64,000 bases of DNA. Origin: Aquirickettsiella gammari. Lineage in GTDB: Bacteria; Pseudomonadota; Gammaproteobacteria; Diplorickettsiales; Diplorickettsiaceae. Within the stretch, counting starts at the first letter, position 1. Each line of letters opens with the position of its first letter. Below are positions 42,782 through 52,380 of this stretch, in pieces. A program made the position numbers and the translations under genes. Below the pieces are notes generated by a model. It did not search any database. It was given only the letters and a program-made list of their open reading frames with translations, and was not told where the DNA came from. The stretch spans positions 186,001 through 250,000 of the forward strand of contig OY969558.1 in NCBI GenBank assembly GCA_963701065.1. Direction: 5' to 3'.

Positions 42782-44152
42782 TTAATCTAATGCGCATTGT
42801 ATACGCGCCAGCACTTCCTTTTTACCCAATAAACGCAAGGTGGCATTCATAGGCGGAGAAATATTCGAGCCTGTTATCACCCAACGCAAAGGCTGCGCCA
42901 CTTTACCTAATTTTAGGGAAAGTTCCGACGCGGTTTCGAGTAATACGGTATGAATAGATTCATCACTCCAAACCGAGAGTTCCCGAAAACGCTCTTTAAG
43001 TAGGTTTAGCACCGCGACCATATCATCTGAGATGCTTTGTTTGTCTAACAGCGGCGCTTGGTAAAAATAACGGCTTTTCTCCGCCATTTCGTCTAAGGTC
43101 TTAACCCGTTCGCGTTGCAGCATAACGACGTCAACTAGATCGGGTCCACGTTTGGTATTGAGGTTTAAATGCTGAAATTCTTTGCCTAATAACAACGCCA
43201 ATTGCTCTGGATCATCGGTTTTTAAATAATGTTGATTTAACCAAATTAATTTATCGGGGTTAATCGCCGCGGGTGCTTTATTTAAATGGCTTAAGGAAAA
43301 ATAATCGATCATTTCCTGGCGTGAAAAAATCTCTTGATCACCGTGCGACCAACCTAATTTAACCAGATAATTAAGTAAAGCATCCGCTAAATAACCTTCT
43401 GCTCGATATTGCAATACATTCGCTGCACCGGTTCTTTTGGAGAGTTTTTTACCATCGCTGCCCAAAATCATCGGTAAGTGGGCATAAACCGGTAAGCTTG
43501 CTCCCAAAGCTAATAATATATTAATTTGTCGCGGTGTATTATTCAGATGATCATCGCCACGAATAACATGGCTAATCTGCATATCATTATCATCGACGAC
43601 CACGGTAAAATTATAGGTCGGCGAACCATCGCTACGCGCGATAATCAAATCGTCTAATTCGCTATTTTGGAAAACAACCACTCCATGGACTTGATCCTCA
43701 ACAATAACTTCTCCTTCTAAGGGATTACGAAATCGAATCACAGCGGTTTGATTGACCGGGATGTCTTTACGATCGCGACAATGACCGTCATAACGTGGCT
43801 TTTTTTGTTGCGCTAACTGTTCTTCACGCAAACTAGCTAATCTTTCTTTAGAACAAACACAACGATATGCTTTTTCTTCTCGTAGCAATTGCTCTAACAC
43901 CTGTTGGTAACGCGCTAAGCGTTGACTTTGAAAGTAAGGGCCCTCATCGTAATCTAAACCTAACCAGTCTAAGCCTGATAAAATAACATCCGTCGCCGCC
44001 TTCGTTGAGCGCTCTCGATCGGTATCTTCAATACGTAAAATAAATTGGCCTTGCTGTTTTCGGGCATACAGCCAAGCATATAAAGCAGTCCTTACTCCGC
44101 CGATATGTAAATAGCCGGTAGGACTGGGGGCAAAACGGGTACGAACTTCCAT
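42782..44152 (-). CDS. gltX: Glutamyl-tRNA synthetase, second copy
   Basis: 456 residues. HIGH region APSPTGYLHIGGVRTALY, zinc set CVC...YDGHC, IRGDDHLNNTPRQIN and KMSKS variant KLSKRTGA. Its start APSPTGYLHIGG and RIEDTDRERS are closer to the canonical E. coli GluRS than those of the other copy (APSPSGYIHLGN, RIEDSDVTRS). It lies 23 bp after yciO, with tRNA-Ala downstream. Confidence 0.95.
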   Translation of the reverse strand: MEVRTRFAPSPTGYLHIGGVRTALYAWLYARKQQGQFILRIEDTDRERSTKAATDVILSGLDWLGLDYDEGPYFQSQRLARYQQVLEQLLREEKAYRCVCSKERLASLREEQLAQQKKPRYDGHCRDRKDIPVNQTAVIRFRNPLEGEVIVEDQVHGVVVFQNSELDDLIIARSDGSPTYNFTVVVDDNDMQISHVIRGDDHLNNTPRQINILLALGASLPVYAHLPMILGSDGKKLSKRTGAANVLQYRAEGYLADALLNYLVKLGWSHGDQEIFSRQEMIDYFSLSHLNKAPAAINPDKLIWLNQHYLKTDDPEQLALLLGKEFQHLNLNTKRGPDLVDVVMLQRERVKTLDEMAEKSRYFYQAPLLDKQSISDDMVAVLNLLKERFRELSVWSDESIHTVLLETASELSLKLGKVAQPLRWVITGSNISPPMNATLRLLGKKEVLARIQCALD

Positions 44153-44175
44153 AAATGACTCTTTATTTTTAGCAA

Positions 44176-44802
44176 TTAAATAGGCTGAAAAGGATGGATA
44201 TCCCCTTTGCCATTGCGAATAATTTGCGGTGTATTATTGGATAAATCGATAACTGTTGTAGGTTCCAAACCACAAAAACCACCATCTATCACCAAATCAA
44301 CGCGTTTGCCTAACATATCACACATCGCTTCGGGTTCTAATAAAGGGAAATCAAACTCGGGTAATATTAAGGTGGTACTCACTAAAGGTTGATCGATCAT
44401 TTCCAATAAAGCATGCACTATTTTATTATCGGGGATCCTGACCCCTATCGTTTGCTGCTTGGTATTGATTAAATAGCGCGGGACATGGGCGTTTACCGGT
44501 AACAAAAAAGTATACGGCCCGGGTGTATTGGCTTTTAGCAAACGGAAAACAGGATTTTCTAGCTGGGCATAGGTCGCTATTTCAGAAATATCACGACAGA
44601 GTAAGGTCAGACAGTGTCGATCCTTTAACGCACGTATACGTCTTATACGCCCGATACCGGTTTTATTACCCAATTGGCAACCAAGTGCATAAGCCGAATC
44701 GGTCGGATAGACAATAACACCGCCTTTGATCAACATATTCGCCGCTTGCCGAATCAAATGCAGTTGAGGATTTTCCGGATGAATCTTAACAAACTGGCTC
44801 AC
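44176..44802 (-). CDS. yciO: YciO, YrdC/Sua5-domain protein
   Basis: 208 residues, aligned by eye over the whole length with E. coli YciO (MSQFVKIHPENPQ, GGVIVYPTDSAYALGCQLG, TPGPYTFLLP, VDLVIDGGFCG, PTTVIDL). The YrdC fold makes threonylcarbamoyl-AMP for tRNA t6A in TsaC/Sua5. YciO is a paralogue with an uncertain, possibly weaker or reverse, role. A tsaC homologue is expected elsewhere in the genome. Confidence 0.92.
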   Translation of the reverse strand: MSQFVKIHPENPQLHLIRQAANMLIKGGVIVYPTDSAYALGCQLGNKTGIGRIRRIRALKDRHCLTLLCRDISEIATYAQLENPVFRLLKANTPGPYTFLLPVNAHVPRYLINTKQQTIGVRIPDNKIVHALLEMIDQPLVSTTLILPEFDFPLLEPEAMCDMLGKRVDLVIDGGFCGLEPTTVIDLSNNTPQIIRNGKGDIHPFQPI

Positions 44803-44875
44803 GACACTAATCCTTTCCTAAACAAGTGGGACTGTTATATACTAACCTAACCCAGTTTTATGGCATAGCATTTAC

Positions 44876-45415
44876 ATGCGCTTACTCTTTGATTTTCTGC
44901 CGATTGTTGTCTTTTTCCTTACCTATAAGCTGTTTGGCATTTATACGGCAACCGCAGCGGCCATCTTAGTTAATTTACTCCAGGTAATCAGTTACTGGAT
45001 TAAGCACCGAACCGTGCCTAGTATACAACTTATTAGTCTGGTCCTCATCCTCTTATTTGGTGGCGGTACCTTGTTACTCCATAACGAGTTGCTCATCAAA
45101 TGGAAACCAACTGTCCTTTATTGGTTACTGGCTTGTACCGCGCTGGTTACGCAATTTTTTGGTAAAAAATCCTTAATTCAACACCTATTAGAAACCAATA
45201 TTGTCTTACCGACGCATCTTTGGTCTTCTTTAAATAGAAATTGGATTATTTTTTTCGCCATCATGGGTAGTCTTAATTTATGGGTCGCCTACTCTTTCGA
45301 TACCAATACTTGGGTCAATTTTAAATTATTTGGCTTATTAGGCATCACCTTTTTATTCATACTGATTCAAGCTATTTACTTAGCGCGTTATCTCCGTTCC
45401 GATGAAAAAACATGA
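44876..45415 (+). CDS. yciB: YciB/IspZ inner-membrane septation protein
   Basis: 179 residues with five or six membrane helices. The start MRLLFDFLPIVVFFLTYKLFGIYTATAA and the late WIIFFAIMGSLNLWVAYSFDTNTWVNFKLFG are diagnostic of YciB (IspA in Shigella). It affects cell-envelope synthesis and division. It overlaps the downstream BolA-family gene (ATGA). Confidence 0.93.
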   Translation: MRLLFDFLPIVVFFLTYKLFGIYTATAAAILVNLLQVISYWIKHRTVPSIQLISLVLILLFGGGTLLLHNELLIKWKPTVLYWLLACTALVTQFFGKKSLIQHLLETNIVLPTHLWSSLNRNWIIFFAIMGSLNLWVAYSFDTNTWVNFKLFGLLGITFLFILIQAIYLARYLRSDEKT

Positions 45416-45681
45416 AAAATAATATTAGCGTCGATCGTTCATCCATTATTCGCACTAAGCTTACTCAAGCACTGGCTCCGACATTTTTAGAAGTCATTGA
45501 TGAAGGTGAGCAACATATTGGACATGCCGAAGAAGGCGCGGGTCATTTTGCCATTCGTTTATCATCGCCCTTATTCCAAAATAAACCCTTACTCGAATGT
45601 CATCGACTGGTTTATGCCGCACTCGGAAATACTATGGGCACGGAAATTCATGCCCTAAGAATAGAAATTATTACGTCGTAA
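45412..45681 (+). CDS. BolA-family protein
   Basis: 89 residues with the BolA fold: LAPTFLEVIDEGEQHIGHAEEGAGHFAIRLSS, then a helix with the invariant His of CHRLVYAALG, and EIHALRIEI. The family pairs with monothiol glutaredoxins to handle iron-sulfur clusters. The Gly-rich HAEEGAGHF loop is compatible with a BolA- or IbaG-type member; the subtype is not decided. Translation starts inside the yciB stop. Confidence 0.9.
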   Translation: MKNNISVDRSSIIRTKLTQALAPTFLEVIDEGEQHIGHAEEGAGHFAIRLSSPLFQNKPLLECHRLVYAALGNTMGTEIHALRIEIITS

Positions 45682-45739
45682 ACTTTGTTAAACGACGGCA
45701 AGTAATGCCCGCTGCAACTATTTAAATCGCCCCTCTCTT

Positions 45740-47680
45740 TCAGCTAGAAACGGTATAAATGGGCTGGCTCATGGCTAAATTTAAGATATTATCTGCCAGC
45801 TTGTTTTTGTGACGACGGCCGACTGTATAAAAATGATATAGATTTTTTTGATACTTAGCGGCATAAAAATAACGCTGCTTGGATGGGTCGATATCGCCTG
45901 CCACTAAGCTTAAGAGATCTTTATATTTAATTTCACCGCGCTGAGGAAATAAACAGGCGGTTAATTTTTGATAGGCCGGATGTCTTAACAATGACAAGCA
46001 GGCCTTAGCCGAATCTGTCTCACAGTTTGTTTGGGGATATCGATTCATCAAACATACGCTAATAAAATTCTTTAACAAGCAAACTATATTATCTACATTC
46101 GCAACCTCTGCTTGTTCAAATCCTTGCTGTAGTGTGAGCAAGATATTCTTTTTTACCGATCTATGCGCAAACCAACCCATATGATCGATTACCGTTTGCA
46201 TAAAATGATTCGCAAGCCGGATCATACAATGATCGTTGCGACTTTGTGACATCGCTATTTGCGCTTTAAGTCGCTTTAAGTCATGATGCAGTTGTTTTTT
46301 TAAGTGATTATTTTCATTTCTTAAGATCGCTATTTGCTCTTTAAATCGAGCTGACTCTAAATTTGCTTCTCGCTTCCTATCCTTAGGTTCGCTTGGCATG
46401 CTTTGCATCTGCTGTCTAAGTGTTTTAACTTCGGTATTCAAGGCGAGACGCTGTTCATATTCTAGCTTGACTTGAGGAATTTCGTGAAAATAATAATCAC
46501 ATAACTGATCAAATTCCTCTTTACCGACACTCCCAGCTGAAGAAACAATTGTCTTGATAAAAAGTAGACTTTTTTCTGAGGGTAATAAATTCAGTAAATT
46601 TTCGCATTTTCTAAAGGCGGCTTTTATTAAATTAAAACACTCTATCGAGATAAAATTCCATAAACTATCATAATAATCCGCCAAAGGAAGCACTCTGATA
46701 CCCTTATAATCGGCTTCTGCCCATAAAGGAAGTGGTATTTTTTTACAAAAAAAATCACCGCCAGAGGCACTATATTCTTTAACACTTGTCACCATATCAT
46801 GAACGCCACCGTATTGATCAACCTTCCCGGGCGCTGATTGTTCTATGCCCAGCAATAAACCGGCATGTTGATAAGGCGCAGCGGCTGTATAACAGTTAAC
46901 ATACAGATGACCGTGTTCGCCATTATTTTGAATAAGCTGTTGTGATAAAAAATGTCGATTTCCATCACCGCCAAGCGCTAAATCGATACCGTAATGCTCG
47001 GTATATTTAGCTTCATCACCTGGGTTGATTAAATTTTTAAAAAATTTTAGCATGGTGATTGAAAAAAAATTAACCACTGAGTTAGAAAATAATTTAATAG
47101 CGGCATGCGCTGCACTTATTTTTTCTTCTTTTAAGCATTTTTTTAAGGCTGGATTTAAAACCTTTATTTCACCGCTTAGTTTTTTTTTCGAAATAGCGTT
47201 CAAAACTTCCGCTTCATCTAATGCGCTGATACGATGTGTGGCTAAGTAACGCCAACTCATTTTGTCAACGATGAACCAATCCATGAGTTGATCAGCTATT
47301 TCTTGCGGGAATTCAATCAATGCTCTACTTCCATGCAATAAAATAGCCGCGATCGGAACTGCATTGAATGCCGAATCTTTTTCTAAATATTGCTTTAAAT
47401 GATTCCAAGGACGAAGTTTTCGATCGGAGGCATCGCGATAGCACATATGACCGAAATATAAAAACAAAATACTTTTCAGGAGTGTCAATGCTTTTATGCG
47501 ATCGGATTCTAAATAACCGCCCTGTACTATCGCCAAACTTAGCAGCTCAATATCACGTTTCAGTTGGGTATCCAGCTTATAATTACCATAACGTACCTCT
47601 TTGAGCACCTCCTGTTTTAATTGCTGGACTTCATGACCGACAAAAACAAAAGCATCTTCCGGATTATTGTCTAGGATCAT
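45740..47680 (-). CDS. Unknown 646-residue protein next to icmB, candidate effector
   Basis: No family recognised with confidence. There is no signal peptide or membrane segment. The N-terminal ~230 residues are helical. A central segment (about residues 235-310: GIDLALGGDGNRHFLSQQL, HGHLYVNCYTAAAPYQHAG, LLGIEQSAPGKVDQYGGVHD) looks like a compact alpha/beta domain with conserved-looking Gly, His and Asp. A charged coiled coil covers ~413-490 and a C-terminal globular part ends in SQPIYTVSS. It is encoded downstream of icmB on the same strand after a 68-bp gap with a palindrome. The position where Legionella has tphA-icmF is thus occupied by this gene. Confidence 0.6.
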   Translation of the reverse strand: MILDNNPEDAFVFVGHEVQQLKQEVLKEVRYGNYKLDTQLKRDIELLSLAIVQGGYLESDRIKALTLLKSILFLYFGHMCYRDASDRKLRPWNHLKQYLEKDSAFNAVPIAAILLHGSRALIEFPQEIADQLMDWFIVDKMSWRYLATHRISALDEAEVLNAISKKKLSGEIKVLNPALKKCLKEEKISAAHAAIKLFSNSVVNFFSITMLKFFKNLINPGDEAKYTEHYGIDLALGGDGNRHFLSQQLIQNNGEHGHLYVNCYTAAAPYQHAGLLLGIEQSAPGKVDQYGGVHDMVTSVKEYSASGGDFFCKKIPLPLWAEADYKGIRVLPLADYYDSLWNFISIECFNLIKAAFRKCENLLNLLPSEKSLLFIKTIVSSAGSVGKEEFDQLCDYYFHEIPQVKLEYEQRLALNTEVKTLRQQMQSMPSEPKDRKREANLESARFKEQIAILRNENNHLKKQLHHDLKRLKAQIAMSQSRNDHCMIRLANHFMQTVIDHMGWFAHRSVKKNILLTLQQGFEQAEVANVDNIVCLLKNFISVCLMNRYPQTNCETDSAKACLSLLRHPAYQKLTACLFPQRGEIKYKDLLSLVAGDIDPSKQRYFYAAKYQKNLYHFYTVGRRHKNKLADNILNLAMSQPIYTVSS

Positions 47681-47710
47681 ATTATTTCTCTATTATTTTT
47701 CTATGTTGTC

Positions 47711-47727
47711 TGGCATAAAGTATGCCA
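47711..47727. promoter_or_regulatory. Palindrome upstream of the 646-residue protein gene
   Basis: TGGCATA and TATGCCA form a perfect 7-bp inverted repeat around a 3-base centre, 31 bp before the start codon at 47680. It may be an operator or an icmB 3'-end hairpin; no T-run follows on either strand. Confidence 0.35.
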
Positions 47728-47748
47728 ACGCAAGAAAAAAATATAAAT

Positions 47749-50700
47749 CTAGTTTATTGACAAGGCTTGCAACTCGGGCGTTTTTCGGTAGGCACTGAGA
47801 ATCTCCTCAATAATTTGTTCAATGATCCCTAAGGATGAATCTTCAGTAATGACGCCATGTTCTTCTTTTAAATTAGCCAGACGTCTTTCTATCAATTTTT
47901 TCACTGTGCCATTGGGAAATAAACGCGCTAATACTCGACGGGCTTCTACCGGCCCTAAATGGTGATAGAGTCTATTGCGTAAGTTAGCGTCTTCTACCGT
48001 GGTACTAAAAGCCCATAGCTCAACAGGGCCCAAGGTTAAAGTCAGCAATTGCGTATTCATGCCTTCTTTGGTTGCAAACTGGGCCAAAAAAGTAGCGCCG
48101 CCGTCTCGAGGACCATGCACACGGGTTCGTAATGCAATCGTAGCAGTGGGTGATAAACCAAATATTTTCGCTGATTTTTCGATAGATTGTGCAGGACCCG
48201 CATCCATAATATAAACAGAGGTAGCAAACTCTACCATGACCTCATCAAAATCATCTAAAGACTGCGATAATAAAGCGATTTGAATATTCCATTTACGCCC
48301 TTCGCGCATATCAACAATCACTTGATCACGCACTGCTTTGGCTTTTGCCGTACGATGAAACTCATCAAATACGATGCGTTTAGGATCTTCTCGCAATTCC
48401 GCAATACGTTGTTTATGATAATCACGATATTGACTGGCCAAATCACTTAAACTTTCTTCGCTTAAGTAATAGTGACGCGCTAAGACATAACGTGCCAACA
48501 TATACATCACCGCGGTTTGTCTATCGGCGGCATCACCCCCGCTTTTGGCAACCTCATCGAGATCTAAGGAGACAACGCGCGCTTCACCTAAATCAAAGCG
48601 CGTTACCCGCGATAAAATGGGGTACTCACGGATTGCACTGGAAATCATACGTGCAAAGGCGTTAATCAAGCTTTCACCCGTAGGTGCGGTTATTTTTCCG
48701 TAGAGATCCTCAATAATGGGAGTACGGCAAATAGCCGCTGCATCGGCCAATAAAGGCATGGCATAACGTTGCGCTAACAAGGCTTCATGGGGGAAACCTG
48801 AAATAAATAACGCATCAGTCACTTCCCACCAGGTGGTCCGCTTATCAGGAATAAAACCCATCTCTTCTAAGATTCCGTCGACTAAGTGTTCAACTCCTGC
48901 GGTATAAGGGTAAGGCATGCCATCATCTGCCAAACTTTTATAGAGTTCATCTATCACCAAACCGGCCATATCGGAAATCGCATCGTAAGGTTTAAGTGCG
49001 CCTAGTGGTGTTGCTAATAAGGTTAAAAAATTAACTAAAAAGCTTCGTTCCTGGGGTGTCGGATAACGGCAGCCTAATTGGGTATCAAATGGATTAATCG
49101 AATAGTCTGCGGTCATGCGCAAACGATGGTAGGCAACCCAATGACGATTGGCTAAAGGTAATGCTTCACGCAATAAAGAAATTAAGCCGCTACTCGAGGG
49201 ACCAATATCAATAATGGCAATACGCGGTAAACGTTGTAAACCACCGGCTAAACAAAGCGCTAGATTTAAGGTATTCGATAATACCGATTTTCCGGAACCC
49301 GGACGTGCATAAATAAGATCGATCCAGGTCGTTTGTTGACTAGAACCGGGTTGAAACGGCCAAGGTTTACCATCGGGACTTCTAAACAATTGAGCGCCGG
49401 TTTTCCACGGTGAAGCCGGCCGTGTAATCGGTAACATATAAACCACCTGTGAAAAAGGCAGTATGGTGGGTGTCGCCACACTTTGTGCAGATATCCCTAA
49501 CATCGTTGACGCCAGTCCGCCAAAAGGATCGCCGGAAACCTCCGAGACATCGCAACAACCCCATCCTTCTATCGCTTTGGCTAATTCAGCGGCGCGTGTT
49601 CGCAATAAACCGAGTTGACCTTCTGGTGCCCAAGTACATGCTGCAACGCGTAATCGAACCACGGCATCGTCGGTGTTTATCGCAACATATTGCAATAAAT
49701 TATTGGCATCGCTTAGTAAGCGATTTTGCGCCGATGAAAAACTAAGTACTGAAGCGAGTATCGATTTGAGTCTAATACTACGTAAACCATCGCTTTCAAT
49801 AAAAAAGGAAATTCGCCATGGAATTCTCGCCGCTAAAGTACGCTGAAGTAGAATATTAAAGGATTTGATCTCTTTAGGTAACAGATCAATAAAAACACAA
49901 GAGTAAATTTGGTCGCCTAGACGTACCGTTCTTAAATCGATATTTTCCGCATCGCGCGGTAACACTTGACGTGCTAGCGACGGCCAAAGAATATCGGAAA
50001 TATTGTGCGGTAATTTGTCATATTCTTTCAATGGGATCTTGTCGCCAGGTAATGCAGGTCGCCAATCTTTATCAGTAAATGCAGGATCAGCCAGTGCTCG
50101 AATAGCATGCACTGCATCGTGTACCTCTAATAAATCAGCGGCAATATTTAAGTTAGCTAAATCATGCATCACAGAACGTACAAATGCATCATGCGTATCG
50201 CGTAAATCGGGTATTGCGGCAATCACACTTTGTGTCAATTGCGAAGGCGCTATTTTTTTATCGCGGATATATTTAAGCTTATCCTTCGTTGCACGCTGAT
50301 ATTGCTCCGTGGTTAAATTACTCGGTCGCGTCCATAATACGAAATAAACACTCTCTGAAGCACAATGTTTGGATAGAAAGCTAACCCGCTCTGCAAATAA
50401 GTCCTTTAAATCCAAATGTAAACGCTGACTTGTTTGCTTACCCGGTTGCAAGGTTTCATTCAATAAATCGCTGACCGCTTCTCGGTCATATTGAAATAAA
50501 ACTTGTAAGGCATGACCTGAACGTGAGAGCGCTGTTTGCAAGGTCAGTGTCAACCCTTCATGTAAACGCTCAAATTCAGTGCTGCCAATTAGTTGGGTCA
50601 CTCCTGAAATTTGGATTAACGAGATAAGAGAACCGTCGTGCGCAACAAGTACGCTAGGACTATCGGCTGTTTCTAGATCGCAATAAGATTCTACTGTCTG

Positions 50701-50772
50701 CTTAAGTGAAGTACTTAACCAGGCTAGGAAGGAATCAATCCCATTTAAAAAAGCATTCAAATAATTAGCCAT
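47749..50772 (-). CDS. icmB: Dot/Icm ATPase IcmB (DotO)
   Basis: VirB4-like ATPase at the cytoplasmic base of the type IVB secretion system. The ATG at 50772 gives 1007 residues (Legionella IcmB is 1009); a TTG 14 codons upstream overlaps icmJ and is rejected. The Walker A motif YARPGSGKS is at about residue 490. The Walker B-type IVFDEFHRTAKA follows later, then ALLSQSLDDF. The N-terminal ~450 residues form the VirB4-type domain. The start codon lies 8 bp after the icmJ stop. It is the last icm gene of this run. Confidence 0.96.
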   Translation of the reverse strand: MANYLNAFLNGIDSFLAWLSTSLKQTVESYCDLETADSPSVLVAHDGSLISLIQISGVTQLIGSTEFERLHEGLTLTLQTALSRSGHALQVLFQYDREAVSDLLNETLQPGKQTSQRLHLDLKDLFAERVSFLSKHCASESVYFVLWTRPSNLTTEQYQRATKDKLKYIRDKKIAPSQLTQSVIAAIPDLRDTHDAFVRSVMHDLANLNIAADLLEVHDAVHAIRALADPAFTDKDWRPALPGDKIPLKEYDKLPHNISDILWPSLARQVLPRDAENIDLRTVRLGDQIYSCVFIDLLPKEIKSFNILLQRTLAARIPWRISFFIESDGLRSIRLKSILASVLSFSSAQNRLLSDANNLLQYVAINTDDAVVRLRVAACTWAPEGQLGLLRTRAAELAKAIEGWGCCDVSEVSGDPFGGLASTMLGISAQSVATPTILPFSQVVYMLPITRPASPWKTGAQLFRSPDGKPWPFQPGSSQQTTWIDLIYARPGSGKSVLSNTLNLALCLAGGLQRLPRIAIIDIGPSSSGLISLLREALPLANRHWVAYHRLRMTADYSINPFDTQLGCRYPTPQERSFLVNFLTLLATPLGALKPYDAISDMAGLVIDELYKSLADDGMPYPYTAGVEHLVDGILEEMGFIPDKRTTWWEVTDALFISGFPHEALLAQRYAMPLLADAAAICRTPIIEDLYGKITAPTGESLINAFARMISSAIREYPILSRVTRFDLGEARVVSLDLDEVAKSGGDAADRQTAVMYMLARYVLARHYYLSEESLSDLASQYRDYHKQRIAELREDPKRIVFDEFHRTAKAKAVRDQVIVDMREGRKWNIQIALLSQSLDDFDEVMVEFATSVYIMDAGPAQSIEKSAKIFGLSPTATIALRTRVHGPRDGGATFLAQFATKEGMNTQLLTLTLGPVELWAFSTTVEDANLRNRLYHHLGPVEARRVLARLFPNGTVKKLIERRLANLKEEHGVITEDSSLGIIEQIIEEILSAYRKTPELQALSIN

Positions 50773-50780
50773 GCGAAATA

Positions 50781-51377
50781 TTATTTGAGTTGTGTTGTCA
50801 TAGAGCGTGACCAATCTGCATTTTGAACCCTAAATCCTGCGCGCGACGGTAATAAACGAACCGCTGAAAAAATTTTTTGTTTTAGTAAAGCTTTATTCTC
50901 CGATTCAACGATTAATTGACCAAAAATAGCCGCCTGTTGCATCTCTCCGCCCCATTCATCTTCTATCACTTGTGCACGTAATTTAAGATGACGATAGGCA
51001 TTTTGTGCCGTCTCCTTATATTCTGTTTCCTTATTCATTGCGGTAAACAGTACATGACAAAGACCATTAAGGTGATTTTGCGTTATTTCAGGCAAGTAAA
51101 TTAAAAGACCGCCACCATAACTGTCGACCGATTCTAAAAAAAAGCATTGGGCACATAAACCGCAGGCGGTTACTAAATTAGATAGTTTATTGTTGTAATA
51201 ATTTTTATCTAGATTAATAACTTCTTGATGCTTTTTCGATTGTAATCCACAAAATTGACAGGTAAAAGCATCGCGGTTAAAGATATTCTGACTAAACTCA
51301 TCAAAGCGCCGGTCCAGCTTACGTTGCATGAAAAGGCGCCATCCTTGAGGATTTACGTCTAATTTAAGCGGGTACAT
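50781..51377 (-). CDS. icmJ: Dot/Icm coupling-complex protein IcmJ (DotN)
   Basis: 198 residues. HNH-like zinc-finger fold with FTCQFCG and CGLCAQC, matching the four Cys of DotN. DotN binds the C-terminal region of DotL (IcmO) in the coupling complex that recruits substrates. It starts 3 bp after the first icmD copy and is followed by icmB, as in Legionella. Confidence 0.95.
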   Translation of the reverse strand: MYPLKLDVNPQGWRLFMQRKLDRRFDEFSQNIFNRDAFTCQFCGLQSKKHQEVINLDKNYYNNKLSNLVTACGLCAQCFFLESVDSYGGGLLIYLPEITQNHLNGLCHVLFTAMNKETEYKETAQNAYRHLKLRAQVIEDEWGGEMQQAAIFGQLIVESENKALLKQKIFSAVRLLPSRAGFRVQNADWSRSMTTQLK

Positions 51378-51380
51378 GCT

Positions 51381-51794
51381 TCAAAGACCTGCTAAACCGG
51401 TAGTACCGCTGATACCTGCTGCTCCGCCGGTTCCACCAAAAATGGTATAACCGGCAATAATAAAAATATGGGGTAAAAAAATTAAGGCTGATCCTACAAA
51501 TAGCAGCGCAATCGGTGTTCCAATTGGAATTTGGGTAGGATTATCTTTATGCGCCTTGAATTTCAGCATCGAGGCCATCACAAACCCGATGCCTGCCATA
51601 TAAGCACCGGCAGTAATGAGTTTGGCGAGACCTTCAAACGATTTAGTAATGGTCAAGGCCATATCGCCTAATGTCATTACACCATCCGCTCGACTCATCA
51701 CCGTATAACTTGCTGTGCTTAAAATCACTATCAATGTCGATAAACGACGCAAAATAGTTAATTTTTTAACGGGACCGATATCTTTATTTTTCAT
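51381..51794 (-). CDS. icmD: Dot/Icm inner-membrane protein IcmD (DotP), copy 1
   Basis: 137 residues. A signal-like N-terminal segment, then two membrane helices (AKLITAGAYMAGIGFVMASMLKFKA and IALLFVGSALIFLPHIFIIAGYTIFG) around KAHKDNPTQIPIG, and a Gly-rich tail. Next to icmJ, the canonical position. The membrane part is almost identical in protein to the copy at 51903-52325, while synonymous sites differ. Confidence 0.93.
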   Translation of the reverse strand: MKNKDIGPVKKLTILRRLSTLIVILSTASYTVMSRADGVMTLGDMALTITKSFEGLAKLITAGAYMAGIGFVMASMLKFKAHKDNPTQIPIGTPIALLFVGSALIFLPHIFIIAGYTIFGGTGGAAGISGTTGLAGL

Positions 51795-51902
51795 GTATTT
51801 TTTCTACGCTTCAGATTCTTATTTAGTTCGTCTCTTACCCTAGCGGCTTTTACCTTTAACGAGCGCTAAACACACTATTACCACTGACAAAAAACTTATT
51901 TT

Positions 51903-52325
51903 TTATACCCCTCCTCCCGGAAGACCTGTTGTACCGGAAACGCCACCTGCGCCACTGGTACCACCAAAAATAGTATAACCTGCAATATGAAATATATTAG
52001 GCAGAAATATCAACGCAGCACCAATAAAAAGTAATGCAATGGGGGTTCCAATTGGAATTTGAGTCGGATTATCTTTATGCGCCTTAAACTTTAGCATCGA
52101 AGCCATCATAAACCCTATCCCTGCCATATAAGCACCCGCGGTAATAAGTTTCGCTAAGTTGCCAAAAGAGCTGGTGATATTACTGGCCACCTGACCTAGA
52201 TCATTCGCTGTTCCATCAGCCTGTGCAAAGCCAGCATAGAAATATAAACTACTCCATATCGATAACTGACCAAAGCAGGCTAAATAATCTCGGATTCGAC
52301 TCGCTTTAAGTAATTTATTTTTCAT
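51903..52325 (-). CDS. icmD: Dot/Icm inner-membrane protein IcmD (DotP), copy 2
   Basis: 140 residues from the ATG at 52325, which has GGGAGAG upstream; the TTG at 52340 is rejected. The two-helix core AKLITAGAYMAGIGFMMASMLKFKAHKDNP is shared with copy 1, but the N-terminal third (KASRIRDYLACFGQLSIWSS) differs. Legionella pneumophila and Coxiella are known with one icmD, so this is a tandem duplication, 108 bp from the other copy. Both look intact. Confidence 0.93.
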   Translation of the reverse strand: MKNKLLKASRIRDYLACFGQLSIWSSLYFYAGFAQADGTANDLGQVASNITSSFGNLAKLITAGAYMAGIGFMMASMLKFKAHKDNPTQIPIGTPIALLFIGAALIFLPNIFHIAGYTIFGGTSGAGGVSGTTGLPGGGV

Positions 52326-52380
52326 CTTAAACTCTCCCAAACATAATTATAATTTATAATAATGAGCTATTGTTATCAAA

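Noticed and set aside
50772..50814. Upstream TTG start for icmB
   Set aside because: It would overlap icmJ and exceed the family length; ATG at 50772 lies 8 bp after the icmJ stop and gives 1007 residues, matching Legionella IcmB.
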